Assembly (NCBI RefSeq): GCF_900107935.1 | Contig: NZ_FNVG01000014.1 | Coordinates: 79,789-143,788 of the forward strand | Direction: 5' to 3' | Length of the DNA stretch: 64,000 nucleotides | DNA from: Vibrio hangzhouensis | GTDB taxonomy: Bacteria > Pseudomonadota > Gammaproteobacteria > Enterobacterales > Vibrionaceae | Part shown: one piece after another, positions 8,320 to 17,903 of the stretch | Layout: each line of letters starts with the position of its first letter | Numbering within the stretch: the first letter of the stretch is position 1 | Notes under the pieces: model-generated | What the model was told of the DNA's origin: nothing | Databases searched by the model: none | The model's input: the letters and a program-made list of their open reading frames with translations, nothing else | Made by a program: the position numbers and the translations under genes

Positions 8320-9064
8320 GAGGACGTTGGATAACACTGTCGATAATGTAATCCCTATAAAATCAGGATGTAAGGTGAGGTTAATAGTAAGAACGAAAGT
8401 TAGGGCCTCTACTACCACATTAGTTCTTGTAGGGTGAAAGACTGTGAACTGAGGCTAGCTGAAATGAATACTTAACTCACAATGGGGTAAATAAGCGTTG
8501 CTAGCCTCACAAAATCATCTATATTCATCCCCTTTAAAAGTTCTCCTTGTTAAAGGAGATGACGTTGTGTTTTTGAAGCTAATATTGGAAAGCTCAAACG
8601 CTATGGACCAGACGTCTGCCACCACCAAGCCAAATCAGAAGAAAACACTGAGATACGCTTTTATTAGAGCTAATTAACCAGTTTGGTCTGTTCGGCGTAT
8701 ATGTAAAGTCCATTGCATTCACCCTAGTGGTTACTATACCGGACTCAAACAACCCGACAGGAGAAGCGATATAGAGAAAGGCAAACGAGCGTCTACTAAG
8801 TTGGTGGTGATTCATTCAGAGTAAAATTTATATTGCATTAATTTCACAAGAAACAAAATGATTAAAAAAACGTCACGTTGAATTTTTCACAAAAGATATC
8901 AACATATTAAAAAAGAATAGTTAGAAACAAAAGTGCTCAAACCCTAGATATTTAGTTTATAACAACATGAACGCAATATAAGTTTCTTGAAGTGGTTTTT
9001 TTCTGCTTGCACTATCACATTAATACTCTAAATTAAGAGTGAGGATTCAATAAAGGAGAGCACC
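8320..9064. other. Intergenic gap; contains one hairpin resembling the repeat termini
   Basis: About 745 bp without a convincing gene. A 73-codon minus frame (8594-8815) has no ribosome-binding site or family resemblance. An inverted repeat TCATCCCCTTTAA (8525-8537)/TTAAAGGAGATGA (8550-8562) resembles the right-end hairpin of the double-hairpin repeats at 21532, 50346 and 50584. The last 100 bp hold the promoter region of the small secreted protein. Confidence 0.4.
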
Positions 9065-9304
9065 ATGAAAACAAAAGCAATTACTTTAGCCATCGCCGTT
9101 ATAGGTTTTAGCGCAGGTTCTTTTGCTGAATCAAATGCAGACATCCTATTTAAAGTTCAAAACGCGTGTAAATTTAAACGTGTTGCAGATTCATGCTCTG
9201 TCGTGATTAAAGATGAAAAGCACGACGGCAAATGCGTAAGTACTCAGGGTAAAGTTACTAACGGTTTCGGCCATCTAGGTATAATCTGCCAGCCTAGGAA
9301 ATAA
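9065..9304 (+). CDS. Small secreted protein, unknown function
   Basis: A 79-residue protein with a clear signal peptide (residues 1-21, cleavage near SFA-ES). The mature part of about 58 residues is basic and has four cysteines (ACKF, SCSV, KCVS, ICQP) that could form two disulfides in the periplasm or outside the cell. A strong ribosome-binding site (AAAGGAGAG) precedes ATG 9065. I do not recognise a family. It is flanked by a long gap upstream and a bidirectional terminator downstream, so it is probably monocistronic. Confidence 0.7.
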   Translation: MKTKAITLAIAVIGFSAGSFAESNADILFKVQNACKFKRVADSCSVVIKDEKHDGKCVSTQGKVTNGFGHLGIICQPRK

Positions 9305-9420
9305 CTGCTAGCCGGAATGGATGTAGAACCCATTGGGATTGCAGTCAGTGGTGAGTATTGATTCTTTCACATTTTTTTATTGGGGCTAGTTCAATGGCCT
9401 ATGTGAAACACCTGAAATAA

Positions 9421-9450
9421 AAAAGGTCTAGCACGTTGGCTAGACCTTTT
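9421..9450. terminator. Bidirectional intrinsic terminator
   Basis: AAAAGGTCTAGC (9421-9432) and GCTAGACCTTTT (9439-9450) form a perfect 12-bp stem with a 6-nt loop, A-rich on one side and T-rich on the other. It lies between the convergent small secreted protein gene and porin gene. Confidence 0.85.
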
Positions 9451-9486
9451 ATTAGCTAAGAAAAGGGAATTTGGTGAAATTGGTGA

Positions 9487-10692
9487 CTACCACCAAGCTT
9501 CAAATTTGACACCAGCGATCAGGGCATCAAGCTTCGTATCTTTTGCGTCGTTTGAAACGTCACCGTATGTCGCGTATGCACTTAGCATTGGACGAGACCA
9601 CTCAAAACCACCGACTGCCCAGTTGTGTTGTAGTGTCGCCTTAACACCCGAATTAATATCGCCATCTTCGATGCCAACAGTATTTTCACCGAATTTAACT
9701 TGTGAGTAACCTAGTTCGAACCATGTTGATTGCATGTTGTTCCACTGGTGTTTAGGGCGAACAATTAAACTGATTTCATCTGCATCGTAATTGTCGCTAC
9801 CCCAGTTATACATCATGTTTTCGCCTTTGCCATATACGACTGAATAAGCGATATTTGTGTTATCTTGAATCTGGAAGCCACCTTCAAGCTGCACGTATAA
9901 ACGCGTTGCATCTTCTTTATAGAAGTACGTTGATGCAGCCCAGTTACCCGCATCCACACCGTCTTGATACATCATTCTTAGTTGGTGACCATTTTTATAG
10001 TCTAGGATAGTACCGAGTTGATAATTGGTGTCACGAGCTTCGTATTCACCAGTACCATCTCCACTTGTCGTATCAGTGATCTCTTGACGACCAAAACCTA
10101 TAGAGCCAAATACTTCAAACTTCAGGTCATTAGTCAGTTCAATGTCGTGTGCACGCGCAGTCCAAGCGTAAGTACTTGGGTCACCTTCATTCGCCTGAAC
10201 GATAGAAGTATCCAGGCGTACAGCGCCTAGGTCGTAATTGTCAACACCTACACCTAGGCCTGAATACATAGACCAGTAGTAATCGTTTAGGCCAGACTGC
10301 TTACGCATGTTGAATTTACGTCCAGCCCAGAAGTAAGCGTCAGGATTAGAATCTAAAAGGTTTGTGCCGCCTGCCCAGAACTGCGCTAGATTGATGGCAC
10401 TTCCACCAGTCCACTCGTCAACCATTACGCCTACGTCCCACACCGAACCGTTGTCGCCAGTAAAGTCTTTACCCAGACCAAACTCGCCACCATGACCACC
10501 GTTACCTAATGCGCCTAGTGTATTACCATTGAACTTACCATCAACCGCGATTTGGTTCATCCCGTCATGCTCGTACTGCATTCCGTAGTTTGCATAACCA
10601 AAGAATTTGATATCATCCGATGCCACTGCACTCATTGAAGATGACAGTGCTAAAGAGCCTGCCACAGCAAAAGCGATAGTATTAATTTTCAT
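9487..10692 (-). CDS. LamB-like carbohydrate porin
   Basis: A 401-residue outer-membrane beta-barrel of the maltoporin family. A signal peptide covers residues 1-25 (MKINTIAFAVAGSLALSSS, then SAVASDD). The mature start (IKFFGYANYGMQ), FWAGRKFNMRKQSGLNDYYW and the terminal aromatic residues (VKFEAWW) are maltoporin-type features. ATG 10692 is preferred over an upstream frame start at 10728 because the signal peptide begins there. It would pass oligosaccharides into the periplasm. An inverted repeat at 10832-10854 resembles the candidate LacI operators upstream of the ABC operon, suggesting joint control. It has its own terminator at 9421-9450. Confidence 0.88.
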   Translation of the reverse strand: MKINTIAFAVAGSLALSSSMSAVASDDIKFFGYANYGMQYEHDGMNQIAVDGKFNGNTLGALGNGGHGGEFGLGKDFTGDNGSVWDVGVMVDEWTGGSAINLAQFWAGGTNLLDSNPDAYFWAGRKFNMRKQSGLNDYYWSMYSGLGVGVDNYDLGAVRLDTSIVQANEGDPSTYAWTARAHDIELTNDLKFEVFGSIGFGRQEITDTTSGDGTGEYEARDTNYQLGTILDYKNGHQLRMMYQDGVDAGNWAASTYFYKEDATRLYVQLEGGFQIQDNTNIAYSVVYGKGENMMYNWGSDNYDADEISLIVRPKHQWNNMQSTWFELGYSQVKFGENTVGIEDGDINSGVKATLQHNWAVGGFEWSRPMLSAYATYGDVSNDAKDTKLDALIAGVKFEAWW

Positions 10693-10831
10693 ATTTTTAT
10701 ACCTAAGAGATTTAATATTTACGGTCATTTACATTTCGAAATAAATATTATCAAATGGCATTTTTATTAATATTCAAAAATTAAAGCTAAGTTAATTTTA
10801 GTGAAGCAGTAAATAATTAAAAATAGCGACA

Positions 10832-10854
10832 TGAAAGTTTATGGATAACTTTCA
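10832..10854. promoter_or_regulatory. Candidate LacI-family operator upstream of the porin
   Basis: TGAAAGTT (10832-10839) and AACTTTCA (10847-10854) form a perfect 8-bp inverted repeat around a 7-bp centre, 140 bp upstream of the porin start. The TGAAA/TTTCA arms also occur at 19702-19727 and 20955-20966. Assignment to the LacI regulator is inferred from this recurrence. Confidence 0.5.
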
Positions 10855-11006
10855 CAAGAGTGTGATATCGACTTATCAAATAAGTATACTATAGATAAAA
10901 AGCAGTCATGAAGTTCCAGCAAGTCGGGAAACAATCAGATGATTCGTCTGTAACTTTCATTAAGCTATTCATCACTAAACTGAATTGGCACATATAACTT
11001 AGAATA

Positions 11007-11038
11007 AAAATTGCCAAGCTAATAAGCCTGGCAATTTT
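11007..11038 (-). terminator. Terminator of the ABC/GH3 operon
   Basis: AAAATTGCCA (11007-11016) and TGGCAATTTT (11029-11038) form a 10-bp stem extended by further pairing. On the minus strand it is followed by a T run. It lies 20 bp after the GH3 stop codon and separates the operon from the porin gene. Confidence 0.8.
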
Positions 11039-11058
11039 TTTCAAAGGACTAGTTGGAT

Positions 11059-13824
11059 TTATTCTGCAATAAATCGTAGCTCATGCAGAATCAAACCTGG
11101 TTTAACAAAGTTGACATCAACTGTGTAGTAACCCGATGCAAGAATGACAGGTAGTCCATCCACTTTTACCACTTCCCCTTCTGTGCCATTTACCGGGATT
11201 GACATGCTGTACACATCGTTAAGTGATAGAGAACAAGATGACTGTGCAAGTGCGTCACGAGCGTAGCTAACATACGCTTCAACTCGATAAGTACCCGCGC
11301 TTTCAACCTTCAATATTGCACTGCAGAACTCTTCTGCCATCAGGTTTAATGGCTCGCTAATCAGGCTGAATGTTTCGCTAGATTCTTGATTCGCCGTAAA
11401 GGTATTGATTGGCTCATACGCTTTCAATGGACGCTTCATTGCTGGTGTATTTAGAATGAATCGACAAATATTCATCGCGCTGCGTTGCAACTCACCTAAG
11501 CTAAGCGTGCCACTTTCTAATGCCGTGATTGAATCGTCTTCCATTGCATTTGGCTCTGCTCCGTCAACACCCACTACCATATACAGGTCATTTTGCGAAC
11601 GAACCATGTATGACGTGAATGTACAACCCGCCTCACCCGCCCGTGACGGATGGTTCATCTTCGCCCACCAGTCGGTCATTACAATACCTGTGTAACCCCA
11701 CTCTTTGCGCAAAATTGTGGTGTTTAGGTCATAGTTAGACGCCGTCCAGTGACCGTTAACTGGGTTGTATGCTGTCATGATGGATGATGCTTCACCCTGC
11801 TTCACAGCGATTTCAAATGGCTTAATATGAAGTTGACGAATAGCACGCTCTGAAATAACACTGTCCACTTCTGTTCGTGCTTTTTCTTGATCGTTGGCGA
11901 TAAAGTGCTTAATTGTACCCGTTACACCTGCTTGTTTTAGGCCAAGTGTCTGCGCGGCAGCCATCATGCCTGTTAAGAATGGGTCTTCCGAAAAATATTC
12001 AAAGTTACGGCCATTTAGCGGGTGGCGATGAATGTTCATACCCGGGCCAAGCAGTGTATCTACTTCATTCGCCTGCATCTCTTCACCAACCAATTGGTAA
12101 AGGGCTTGGTTAAGTTCACAGTTCCAAGTACAACCTAATAACGTACCAACTGGCACTTGGCTTGCCTGATGCCCGCTATCCATACGAATACCAGAAGGAC
12201 CATCTGATGCCGCAACAACTGGAATGCCAAATTCAAACAATGAATTTGTGACACCACCAAACGCTGCAGCTACACCAGCGGTAACTTTTGCACTACACAT
12301 GCCTTCACCACGAACAATTGCCACTAAATCTTGTTCGGACAGCTGTGCAATGAACTGCTCCATGTTCGCTTTACCATCGGCGACATCAATCAATTTGATG
12401 CCCTGGTCACCGGTCATTTCCAGTGTTTTCGGCAGGTTGTCCTGGATACGTTTTTCAAGATCAATCGTGCGTCCTGGTACAACCTCATAGCCAAGCTTTA
12501 GTTCGCCAGTTTCGGTTAGTTGTGGCTTAATACGCTCAAATGATGCAATTGGAGCCATCGCTTCTACTAGACGCTCAGTGACCAGTAGGTCTGGTTGATT
12601 GAACGACGTTACCTTTACGGCTTTTCGTACGCTTTCGCCTAGATAGAAGCTATAGTCACCGGCTTCCAGTACGTAGCAACTCTTATTGCCAGTTGAACCA
12701 CTGTCATCATAAGAAGCAAGGTCAGCCACTTTCACACTAATGCGAACAACCTGACTAGCTTGAGGCGCCAGTTTATCAGTTTTCGTAAAACCAACGAGTG
12801 AGCGTGCAGGCTGTCCGAGCTCGCCTTGCGGTGCCTCAACATAGAGCTGAACCACTTCTTTGCCCGTGTACTGTTCACCTGTGTTCTTCACTTCAATCTC
12901 AAAGTGAAGTAGAGCATCTTTACCCTCCCCCTGCTTGGTGAAAGCCACCAGCGTTTGAGTAAAGTTCGTGTACGACAAACCAAAACCGAACTCATACTGA
13001 ACTGCTTTTTTGTTAAACGTTTCGAAATACTTGTAACCCAGATAGATGTCTTCTACATACAGGTTGAAATCTGTGCGACCAAAGTTCGCCGCTGATGGGT
13101 AATCAGACAATTCATATGCAATAGAGTCTACCAAGCGACCACTTGGCGATTCTTCACCGCAAAGCACGTCTGCCAGTGCATGCCCACCCTCCATACCTGC
13201 CGCCCAGTTATACATTACAGCTTGGATAGATTGGTGGTTTTCAACCGTATCTAGCCACGACATATCAATAATGTTTGTTGTGTTTAATACGATAACAACT
13301 TTTTCAAACGCACCATTAACCCGCGTGATCATATCCATTTCTGCATCTGTAAGCAGGTAACTGCCTTGCTCTTCTGCATTATCCTGATCTTCACCTGCAG
13401 TACGGCCAATGATAACCACGGCTTTATTAGACTGCTGTGCCGCAGCTTTAACGACGCTATCGGTTAAAGGCATTTCTTGTTGAAACCATGGTTCTGCTGC
13501 CCAGCCACCACCACCATCGTCCATTGGGTTTTCTCTTACCCACTCTCGGTAAGTATCGGCTAATGCTTGGTTTAGCGTGATGTTTGTGTTTGCAGATAAA
13601 CCCTCTAGCACTGAGACTGCGTAAGGTACATTGACCGCACCACCCGACCCTGTTCCGCTTCGGTACGTATTAATTTGGCAGCGACCAAACAGGGCAATAT
13701 TATCTTCCGCCGTAAATGGTAGTACTGCGTTTTCATTCTTTAATAGAACGATACCTTCAGCAGCAGCTTGACGACTAATTGGAGCTATTTTCTTTTGTGC
13801 TAATACAGCTTCTTTTCTAATCAT
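11059..13824 (-). CDS. Glycoside hydrolase family 3 beta-glucosidase, circularly permuted
   Basis: A 921-residue glycosidase. The domain order is reversed relative to ordinary GH3 enzymes. The GH3 C-terminal alpha/beta domain comes first (about residues 20-280, with LFGRCQINTYRSGTGSGG), then a fibronectin-III-like domain (about 290-410). The (beta/alpha)8 barrel follows (about 470-760), then an extra C-terminal beta domain. Barrel motifs include SDGPSGIR, GPGMNIHRHPLNGRNFEYFS and IKHFIANDQE; VMTDWWA carries the likely nucleophile Asp718. Permuted GH3 enzymes are known from Ruminococcus and Butyrivibrio. There is no signal peptide, so it should act on oligosaccharides imported by the adjacent ABC transporter. 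ATG 13824 is chosen over GTG 13851. It is the last gene of the operon. Confidence 0.9.
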   Translation of the reverse strand: MIRKEAVLAQKKIAPISRQAAAEGIVLLKNENAVLPFTAEDNIALFGRCQINTYRSGTGSGGAVNVPYAVSVLEGLSANTNITLNQALADTYREWVRENPMDDGGGGWAAEPWFQQEMPLTDSVVKAAAQQSNKAVVIIGRTAGEDQDNAEEQGSYLLTDAEMDMITRVNGAFEKVVIVLNTTNIIDMSWLDTVENHQSIQAVMYNWAAGMEGGHALADVLCGEESPSGRLVDSIAYELSDYPSAANFGRTDFNLYVEDIYLGYKYFETFNKKAVQYEFGFGLSYTNFTQTLVAFTKQGEGKDALLHFEIEVKNTGEQYTGKEVVQLYVEAPQGELGQPARSLVGFTKTDKLAPQASQVVRISVKVADLASYDDSGSTGNKSCYVLEAGDYSFYLGESVRKAVKVTSFNQPDLLVTERLVEAMAPIASFERIKPQLTETGELKLGYEVVPGRTIDLEKRIQDNLPKTLEMTGDQGIKLIDVADGKANMEQFIAQLSEQDLVAIVRGEGMCSAKVTAGVAAAFGGVTNSLFEFGIPVVAASDGPSGIRMDSGHQASQVPVGTLLGCTWNCELNQALYQLVGEEMQANEVDTLLGPGMNIHRHPLNGRNFEYFSEDPFLTGMMAAAQTLGLKQAGVTGTIKHFIANDQEKARTEVDSVISERAIRQLHIKPFEIAVKQGEASSIMTAYNPVNGHWTASNYDLNTTILRKEWGYTGIVMTDWWAKMNHPSRAGEAGCTFTSYMVRSQNDLYMVVGVDGAEPNAMEDDSITALESGTLSLGELQRSAMNICRFILNTPAMKRPLKAYEPINTFTANQESSETFSLISEPLNLMAEEFCSAILKVESAGTYRVEAYVSYARDALAQSSCSLSLNDVYSMSIPVNGTEGEVVKVDGLPVILASGYYTVDVNFVKPGLILHELRFIAE

Positions 13825-13929
13825 AACGATACAACTTTTCTTGTTCAGCACATTGGCCGAATGCTATTAGATTGGTATTACTGGGTGAAATAAGAGTGCT
13901 ATGCCTAACAGGTAGCACCCTTAATACAA

Positions 13930-14934
13930 TTACTTGGTGAACAAGTGACAACGTGCGAAATGGTTCTCTGCCAGCACCACCGGTTCGGGGAGGTACTCTG
14001 AACACACTGCTTTTGCATGAGGACAACGAGCCGCATAAGGACAACCCTTGCTCTCAGGCGTCCATACTGGCGTTTCCATCGTACGGTGCGTTGGCAGCTT
14101 TTCATGGATACTACGGCTTGGATCTGGCACTGCAGCTAATAAAAGCTGAGTGTATGGGTGTTGCGGGTTTTGGGTAATGGCTTCTGTGTCACCCCACTCA
14201 ACCATGTGCCCAGAGTAAAGTACAATCGTCTCTTCGGCGATGTAACGTGCCGTTGCGATATCATGGGTGATGTACATAAACGCTTTGTTCATCTCGGTCT
14301 TCATCTTGTTCATTAGATTCAGAACACCGATTCGAATCGACACATCCAACATTGAAGTTGGCTCGTCAGCAAGAATCACCTTCGCACCAATGGCCAGTGT
14401 TTTCGCCAGGAATACACGCTGACGCTGACCACCCGATAACTGATGAGGGAATTTATCTAACACCTCTTTTGCTGGCGTTAGGCCTACTTCTTCAAGGATT
14501 TCAATCAACTTAGCTTCTAGCTCAGGACCTTCCTTAAAATTATGATGAATGACCATTGGCCGCTTAAGGTGGTAACGAATTGTGTGTAGTGGATTCAGCG
14601 AACTAAACGGATCTTGGAATACCATTTGTACTTCACGACGATAAAAACCCAGATCTTCTGACCCTTTGATTTCATCAATATTTTCACCGTGGTAGTAAAT
14701 ACCACCGCTGGTTGCCTTATGGATTTTGGTAGCGATTTTTGCAGATGTCGACTTACCACAACCTGACTCACCTACCACAGCAACACAGGTGCCTGCACGC
14801 AGTTTGAAGTTCAGGCCGTTTACGGCACGTAGATACTTTTGTTTTCCAAACAAACCATCACGCTTAGTCTTGAAATCAATAGTAACGTTCTTAGCTTCAA
14901 GAATAACGTTTTTGTTGTATTCTGCTGTTTCCAT
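13930..14934 (-). CDS. Opp/Dpp-type ABC transporter ATP-binding protein (second ATPase)
   Basis: A 334-residue ATPase with Walker A GESGCGKST, signature LSGGQRQRV, Walker B VILADEPTS and the H-loop ITHDIATARYI. The C-terminal oligopeptide/dipeptide extension has the Cys-rich motif GCPYAARCPHAKAVC, probably an iron-sulfur or metal site. It powers import together with the ATPase at 14937. The pair belongs to a family that imports oligosaccharides as well as peptides. The GH3 enzyme and LamB-like porin nearby favour a beta-glucoside or similar sugar. It begins 3 bp after the previous gene's stop; a weak stem-loop (GTGCTA/TAGCAC) separates it from the GH3 gene. Confidence 0.9.
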   Translation of the reverse strand: METAEYNKNVILEAKNVTIDFKTKRDGLFGKQKYLRAVNGLNFKLRAGTCVAVVGESGCGKSTSAKIATKIHKATSGGIYYHGENIDEIKGSEDLGFYRREVQMVFQDPFSSLNPLHTIRYHLKRPMVIHHNFKEGPELEAKLIEILEEVGLTPAKEVLDKFPHQLSGGQRQRVFLAKTLAIGAKVILADEPTSMLDVSIRIGVLNLMNKMKTEMNKAFMYITHDIATARYIAEETIVLYSGHMVEWGDTEAITQNPQHPYTQLLLAAVPDPSRSIHEKLPTHRTMETPVWTPESKGCPYAARCPHAKAVCSEYLPEPVVLAENHFARCHLFTK

Positions 14935-14936
14935 GA

Positions 14937-15911
14937 TTATTCCTGCACTGCTAATTGGTTATGACAAGATACAAAGCGGCCTTCACCAGCCTTCATTAGG
15001 ATTGGAGCGGTGTTATGACACTGCTCAGATGCGTTAAAACATCGAGGGGCGAAACGACAACCCGCTGGAACATTTTTCAGGTCCAGTGGTGTACCTTTAA
15101 TACCTTTCATTTCTACTAGTTCACCTTTTAGTGTTGGGAACGAGTCACCTAGGCCGTGTGAGTAAGGATGCTTGGGTTGTTGCAAAATGATCTTCGACGG
15201 AGCTAGCTCCACGAGTTGCCCCGAATACATGATGCCTATGCGGTCACACAGTTCTACCATCAAGCTCAGGTCGTGTGTGATGAACAGAATTGAAAAACCG
15301 TATGTTTCTTTTAGCTCATACACTTTTTGTAGGATTTCACGCTGTACAACTACGTCGAGTGCTGTTGTTGGCTCATCCATAATCAAAAGCTTTGGCTTGA
15401 GTGCAAGTGCAAGTGCAATAACCACACGCTGACGCATACCACCAGAGAATTGGTGTGGGTAATCAAATAGACGGTCAACCGGAATATCGACGATCTTCAG
15501 TAACTCTTTCGCTTTTTCAACCGATTCCTCGCGCGTCTTAACCACGCCGTGTGCATCAAAGATATCCCAGAACTGATATTCGATGGTTTTTACGGGGTTT
15601 AGACAGTTCATTGCACTCTGGAACACCATTGAGGTGTCTTTCCAACGAAAATCACGCAGGCGTCCTTCATCCATTTGCAGAACGTCTTCGCCTTCAAATA
15701 GAATTTCACCTTCAGAGATAAGTGCTGGCGGGCGGTGTAAGCGCATTAGCGAGTAGGCAATCGTTGATTTACCACAACCTGATTCACCCGCAAGACCTAG
15801 TATTTCACCTTTATTGATATGGAAAGATACGTTATTTACTGCACGCACCTTGCCATCAAATGTTACATAGTCAACGCACAGATTATTTACTTGAACTAGT
15901 TTCTCGCTCAT
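14937..15911 (-). CDS. Opp/Dpp-type ABC transporter ATP-binding protein (first ATPase)
   Basis: A 324-residue ATPase of the DppD type. Walker A is GESGCGKST, the signature FSGGMRQRV, Walker B LLIMDEPTT, and the switch His lies in ITHDLSLMVEL. A C-terminal motif GCRFAPRCFNASEQC follows the nucleotide-binding domain. It forms the cytoplasmic ATPase heterodimer with the product of 13930-14934. Its ATG overlaps the stop codon of the permease gene at 15911 (TAATG), indicating translational coupling. The substrate is inferred to be an oligosaccharide from the locus context. Confidence 0.9.
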   Translation of the reverse strand: MSEKLVQVNNLCVDYVTFDGKVRAVNNVSFHINKGEILGLAGESGCGKSTIAYSLMRLHRPPALISEGEILFEGEDVLQMDEGRLRDFRWKDTSMVFQSAMNCLNPVKTIEYQFWDIFDAHGVVKTREESVEKAKELLKIVDIPVDRLFDYPHQFSGGMRQRVVIALALALKPKLLIMDEPTTALDVVVQREILQKVYELKETYGFSILFITHDLSLMVELCDRIGIMYSGQLVELAPSKIILQQPKHPYSHGLGDSFPTLKGELVEMKGIKGTPLDLKNVPAGCRFAPRCFNASEQCHNTAPILMKAGEGRFVSCHNQLAVQE

Positions 15912-16834
15912 TACGCTCTCTCCACTTGTAGTTTCAACGCTTTCTCTGCCTTTTTCTCTTCACGGCGGAAACGAGCCATGATGCGCTGTGCTTTTAGCTT
16001 AGGGTTTGAGATTTCATCAATCGAAAAGTTGATAAGAGCTAGACCAATCGCGATAGAAGCCAGTGCCACACTAGGCGCTAGGATTTCCCACCATGCACCG
16101 ATACGAATAGCTGAAGTCTGCTGTGCGTTGTAAAGCATGACGCCCCAAGTGACTTCTAGTGGATCACCAAGACCGATGAACTCTAGCGTTGCTTCCGTCA
16201 TGATTGCGTAGATGACGGTGCCAATGAACGAACTTGCAAGAATCGACATCATGTTTGGCATTACTTCGGCAAACAGCATACGGAATTTGTTCTCCCCCAT
16301 TACTTCTGCAGCATGAACGAAGTCACGGTTACGTATCGACAATGTTTGAGCACGAAGTACACGTGCGCCCCACGGCCAACTTGTTGCACCAATGATGATG
16401 GCGATAACCAGTGGTGAAACCTGATCAAGGAATGCAGCAAGTACGAGCATTAAAGGCAAGCTTGGAACAACCATCACTAGGTTTGTGATGAAAGACAGTA
16501 CATTATCAACAATGCCCCCGAAGTAACCTGATGCGATGCCGACAACCATTGCCATTACCATTACAAAGGTGCCAGCGACTATGCCAACCATCAGAGACGT
16601 ACGGCCTCCGTATAGAACCTGTGCCCATACATCACGGCCCATACGTGTAGTCCCCAGAATATTGTCTGCATTTGGCGCTTGGTGTGGGCGTGCCACACGT
16701 GCGTTCGGAAGAACGTCAGCAAGTAGTGGAGCTAGGATACACATCATTACTACAGTAAATACAATCGTTAAACCAACCGCAGCTTTAGGGTTGTCGAGTA
16801 CGAACTGTTTGATATTCGCGAGTGCTTTTTTCAT
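15911..16834 (-). CDS. Opp/Dpp-type ABC transporter permease (DppC-like)
   Basis: A 307-residue inner-membrane permease. The N-terminal transmembrane helix is at about residues 15-40, and the conserved LGTTRMGRDVWAQVLYGGRTSLMVG segment begins the BPD permease domain. Five further helices and the EAA-like loop (AAEVMGENKFRMLFAEVMPNM) contact the ATPases. ATG 16834 is preferred over an in-frame TTG at 16855, which would overlap the upstream permease. It pairs with the permease at 16848-17837 to form the translocation channel. Confidence 0.88.
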   Translation of the reverse strand: MKKALANIKQFVLDNPKAAVGLTIVFTVVMMCILAPLLADVLPNARVARPHQAPNADNILGTTRMGRDVWAQVLYGGRTSLMVGIVAGTFVMVMAMVVGIASGYFGGIVDNVLSFITNLVMVVPSLPLMLVLAAFLDQVSPLVIAIIIGATSWPWGARVLRAQTLSIRNRDFVHAAEVMGENKFRMLFAEVMPNMMSILASSFIGTVIYAIMTEATLEFIGLGDPLEVTWGVMLYNAQQTSAIRIGAWWEILAPSVALASIAIGLALINFSIDEISNPKLKAQRIMARFRREEKKAEKALKLQVERA

Positions 16835-16847
16835 TTTGTTTATTCTC

Positions 16848-17837
16848 TTAGTCAAGTTGCGAACGTAGACGAGGGTCTAAGATGAACAGTAGACAGTCAG
16901 CAACAAAGTTACAGCCAAGAACCATGATCGTCATAATTAGTAGGTAACCTTGGATTAGCGGGTAGTCACGGGCAAGCATTCCCTGGAACATTACCTGGCC
17001 AAGCCCTGGGTAGTTAAAGATAATTTCGATGATGAGTGATCCCGCAAAGATAGAACCCACTGACATTGCGAACGTTGTGATCATAGGTAAGATTGCGTTA
17101 CGAGCGCCGTATTGAAGCATCACTTTCTTGTCTTTAACGCCTTTTGCCCAACCCATCACGATGAAGTCTTCACCTAACTGGTTAATCATGTTTGAGCGCA
17201 TACCCATCACACCCCCCATACCCAGTAGCACCATGCTAAGAAGGGGCAGAGCCAAGTGGTATGCCACGCTGCCAATAAATTTGAATGATGCCTCAGGATC
17301 TAAGTCCGGGTTGTAGCCATAACCTGTTGGGAACCAACCTAAATCTGAAGCAAATAGGAAGTAGATCAATAATGCCATGACAACGGCAGGAATTGACGAG
17401 ATGATCACCGATCCAACAGTGATGATTGAGTCAACCCATGTTCCGCGCTTCCATGCTACATAGATACCTGTTAGCGTTGTAATGGTGTAAGAAACCAAAA
17501 TGTAAGAACCAACAAGTAGAAGTGTCCAAAGCATACCGCGACTTAACACGTCCATGACTGGCTGGAAAAAGCGAGTGGACGTACCCCAGTCACCCGCAAG
17601 GATACTGAAAAGGTAAGAAGTAAACTGTTCGAAAAGTGGGGCATTTGCTGAGTAGCCGTAAAGAGCCTCGAGTGACGCAATCATCTCTGGCGTGATTTGA
17701 CCACCGGTTTGTGCCAATCGACCAAGGAAAGATTGAATCGGATCACCTGGCATCATTCGTGGCAGGAAGAAGTTGATAATCACCGCACCGAGAAACGCTA
17801 GGATATAAAAACCTAGTCTACTAACAATATATCTCAT
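16848..17837 (-). CDS. Opp/Dpp-type ABC transporter permease (DppB-like)
   Basis: A 329-residue integral-membrane permease with the family N-terminus (MRYIVSRLGFYILAFLGAV), the PRMMPGDPIQSFLGR periplasmic motif and about six helices. The cytoplasmic coupling loop (GWAKGVKDKKVMLQYGARNAILP) and the closing NYPGLGQVMF motif are both present. It is the second gene after the binding protein; a strong hairpin (17868-17891) lies between the two, which often gives higher expression of the binding protein. It forms the channel with the DppC-like partner. Confidence 0.9.
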   Translation of the reverse strand: MRYIVSRLGFYILAFLGAVIINFFLPRMMPGDPIQSFLGRLAQTGGQITPEMIASLEALYGYSANAPLFEQFTSYLFSILAGDWGTSTRFFQPVMDVLSRGMLWTLLLVGSYILVSYTITTLTGIYVAWKRGTWVDSIITVGSVIISSIPAVVMALLIYFLFASDLGWFPTGYGYNPDLDPEASFKFIGSVAYHLALPLLSMVLLGMGGVMGMRSNMINQLGEDFIVMGWAKGVKDKKVMLQYGARNAILPMITTFAMSVGSIFAGSLIIEIIFNYPGLGQVMFQGMLARDYPLIQGYLLIMTIMVLGCNFVADCLLFILDPRLRSQLD

Positions 17838-17867
17838 AATAATACTTACTCAATGATGGAAAAGTGA

Positions 17868-17891
17868 GGTGCTGACTGGTTAGTCAGCACC
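17868..17891 (-). terminator. Intra-operon hairpin between binding protein and permease genes
   Basis: GGTGCTGACT (17868-17877) and AGTCAGCACC (17882-17891) form a perfect 10-bp stem with a 4-nt loop and no U run. This position suggests partial termination or 3'-end stabilisation of the binding-protein message rather than full termination. Confidence 0.65.
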
Positions 17892-17903
17892 CTGGCCAGC
17901 TAA

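Noticed and set aside
8594..8815. 73-codon minus-strand frame in a gene-free gap
   Set aside because: No ribosome-binding site, signal or motif; isolated and probably chance.
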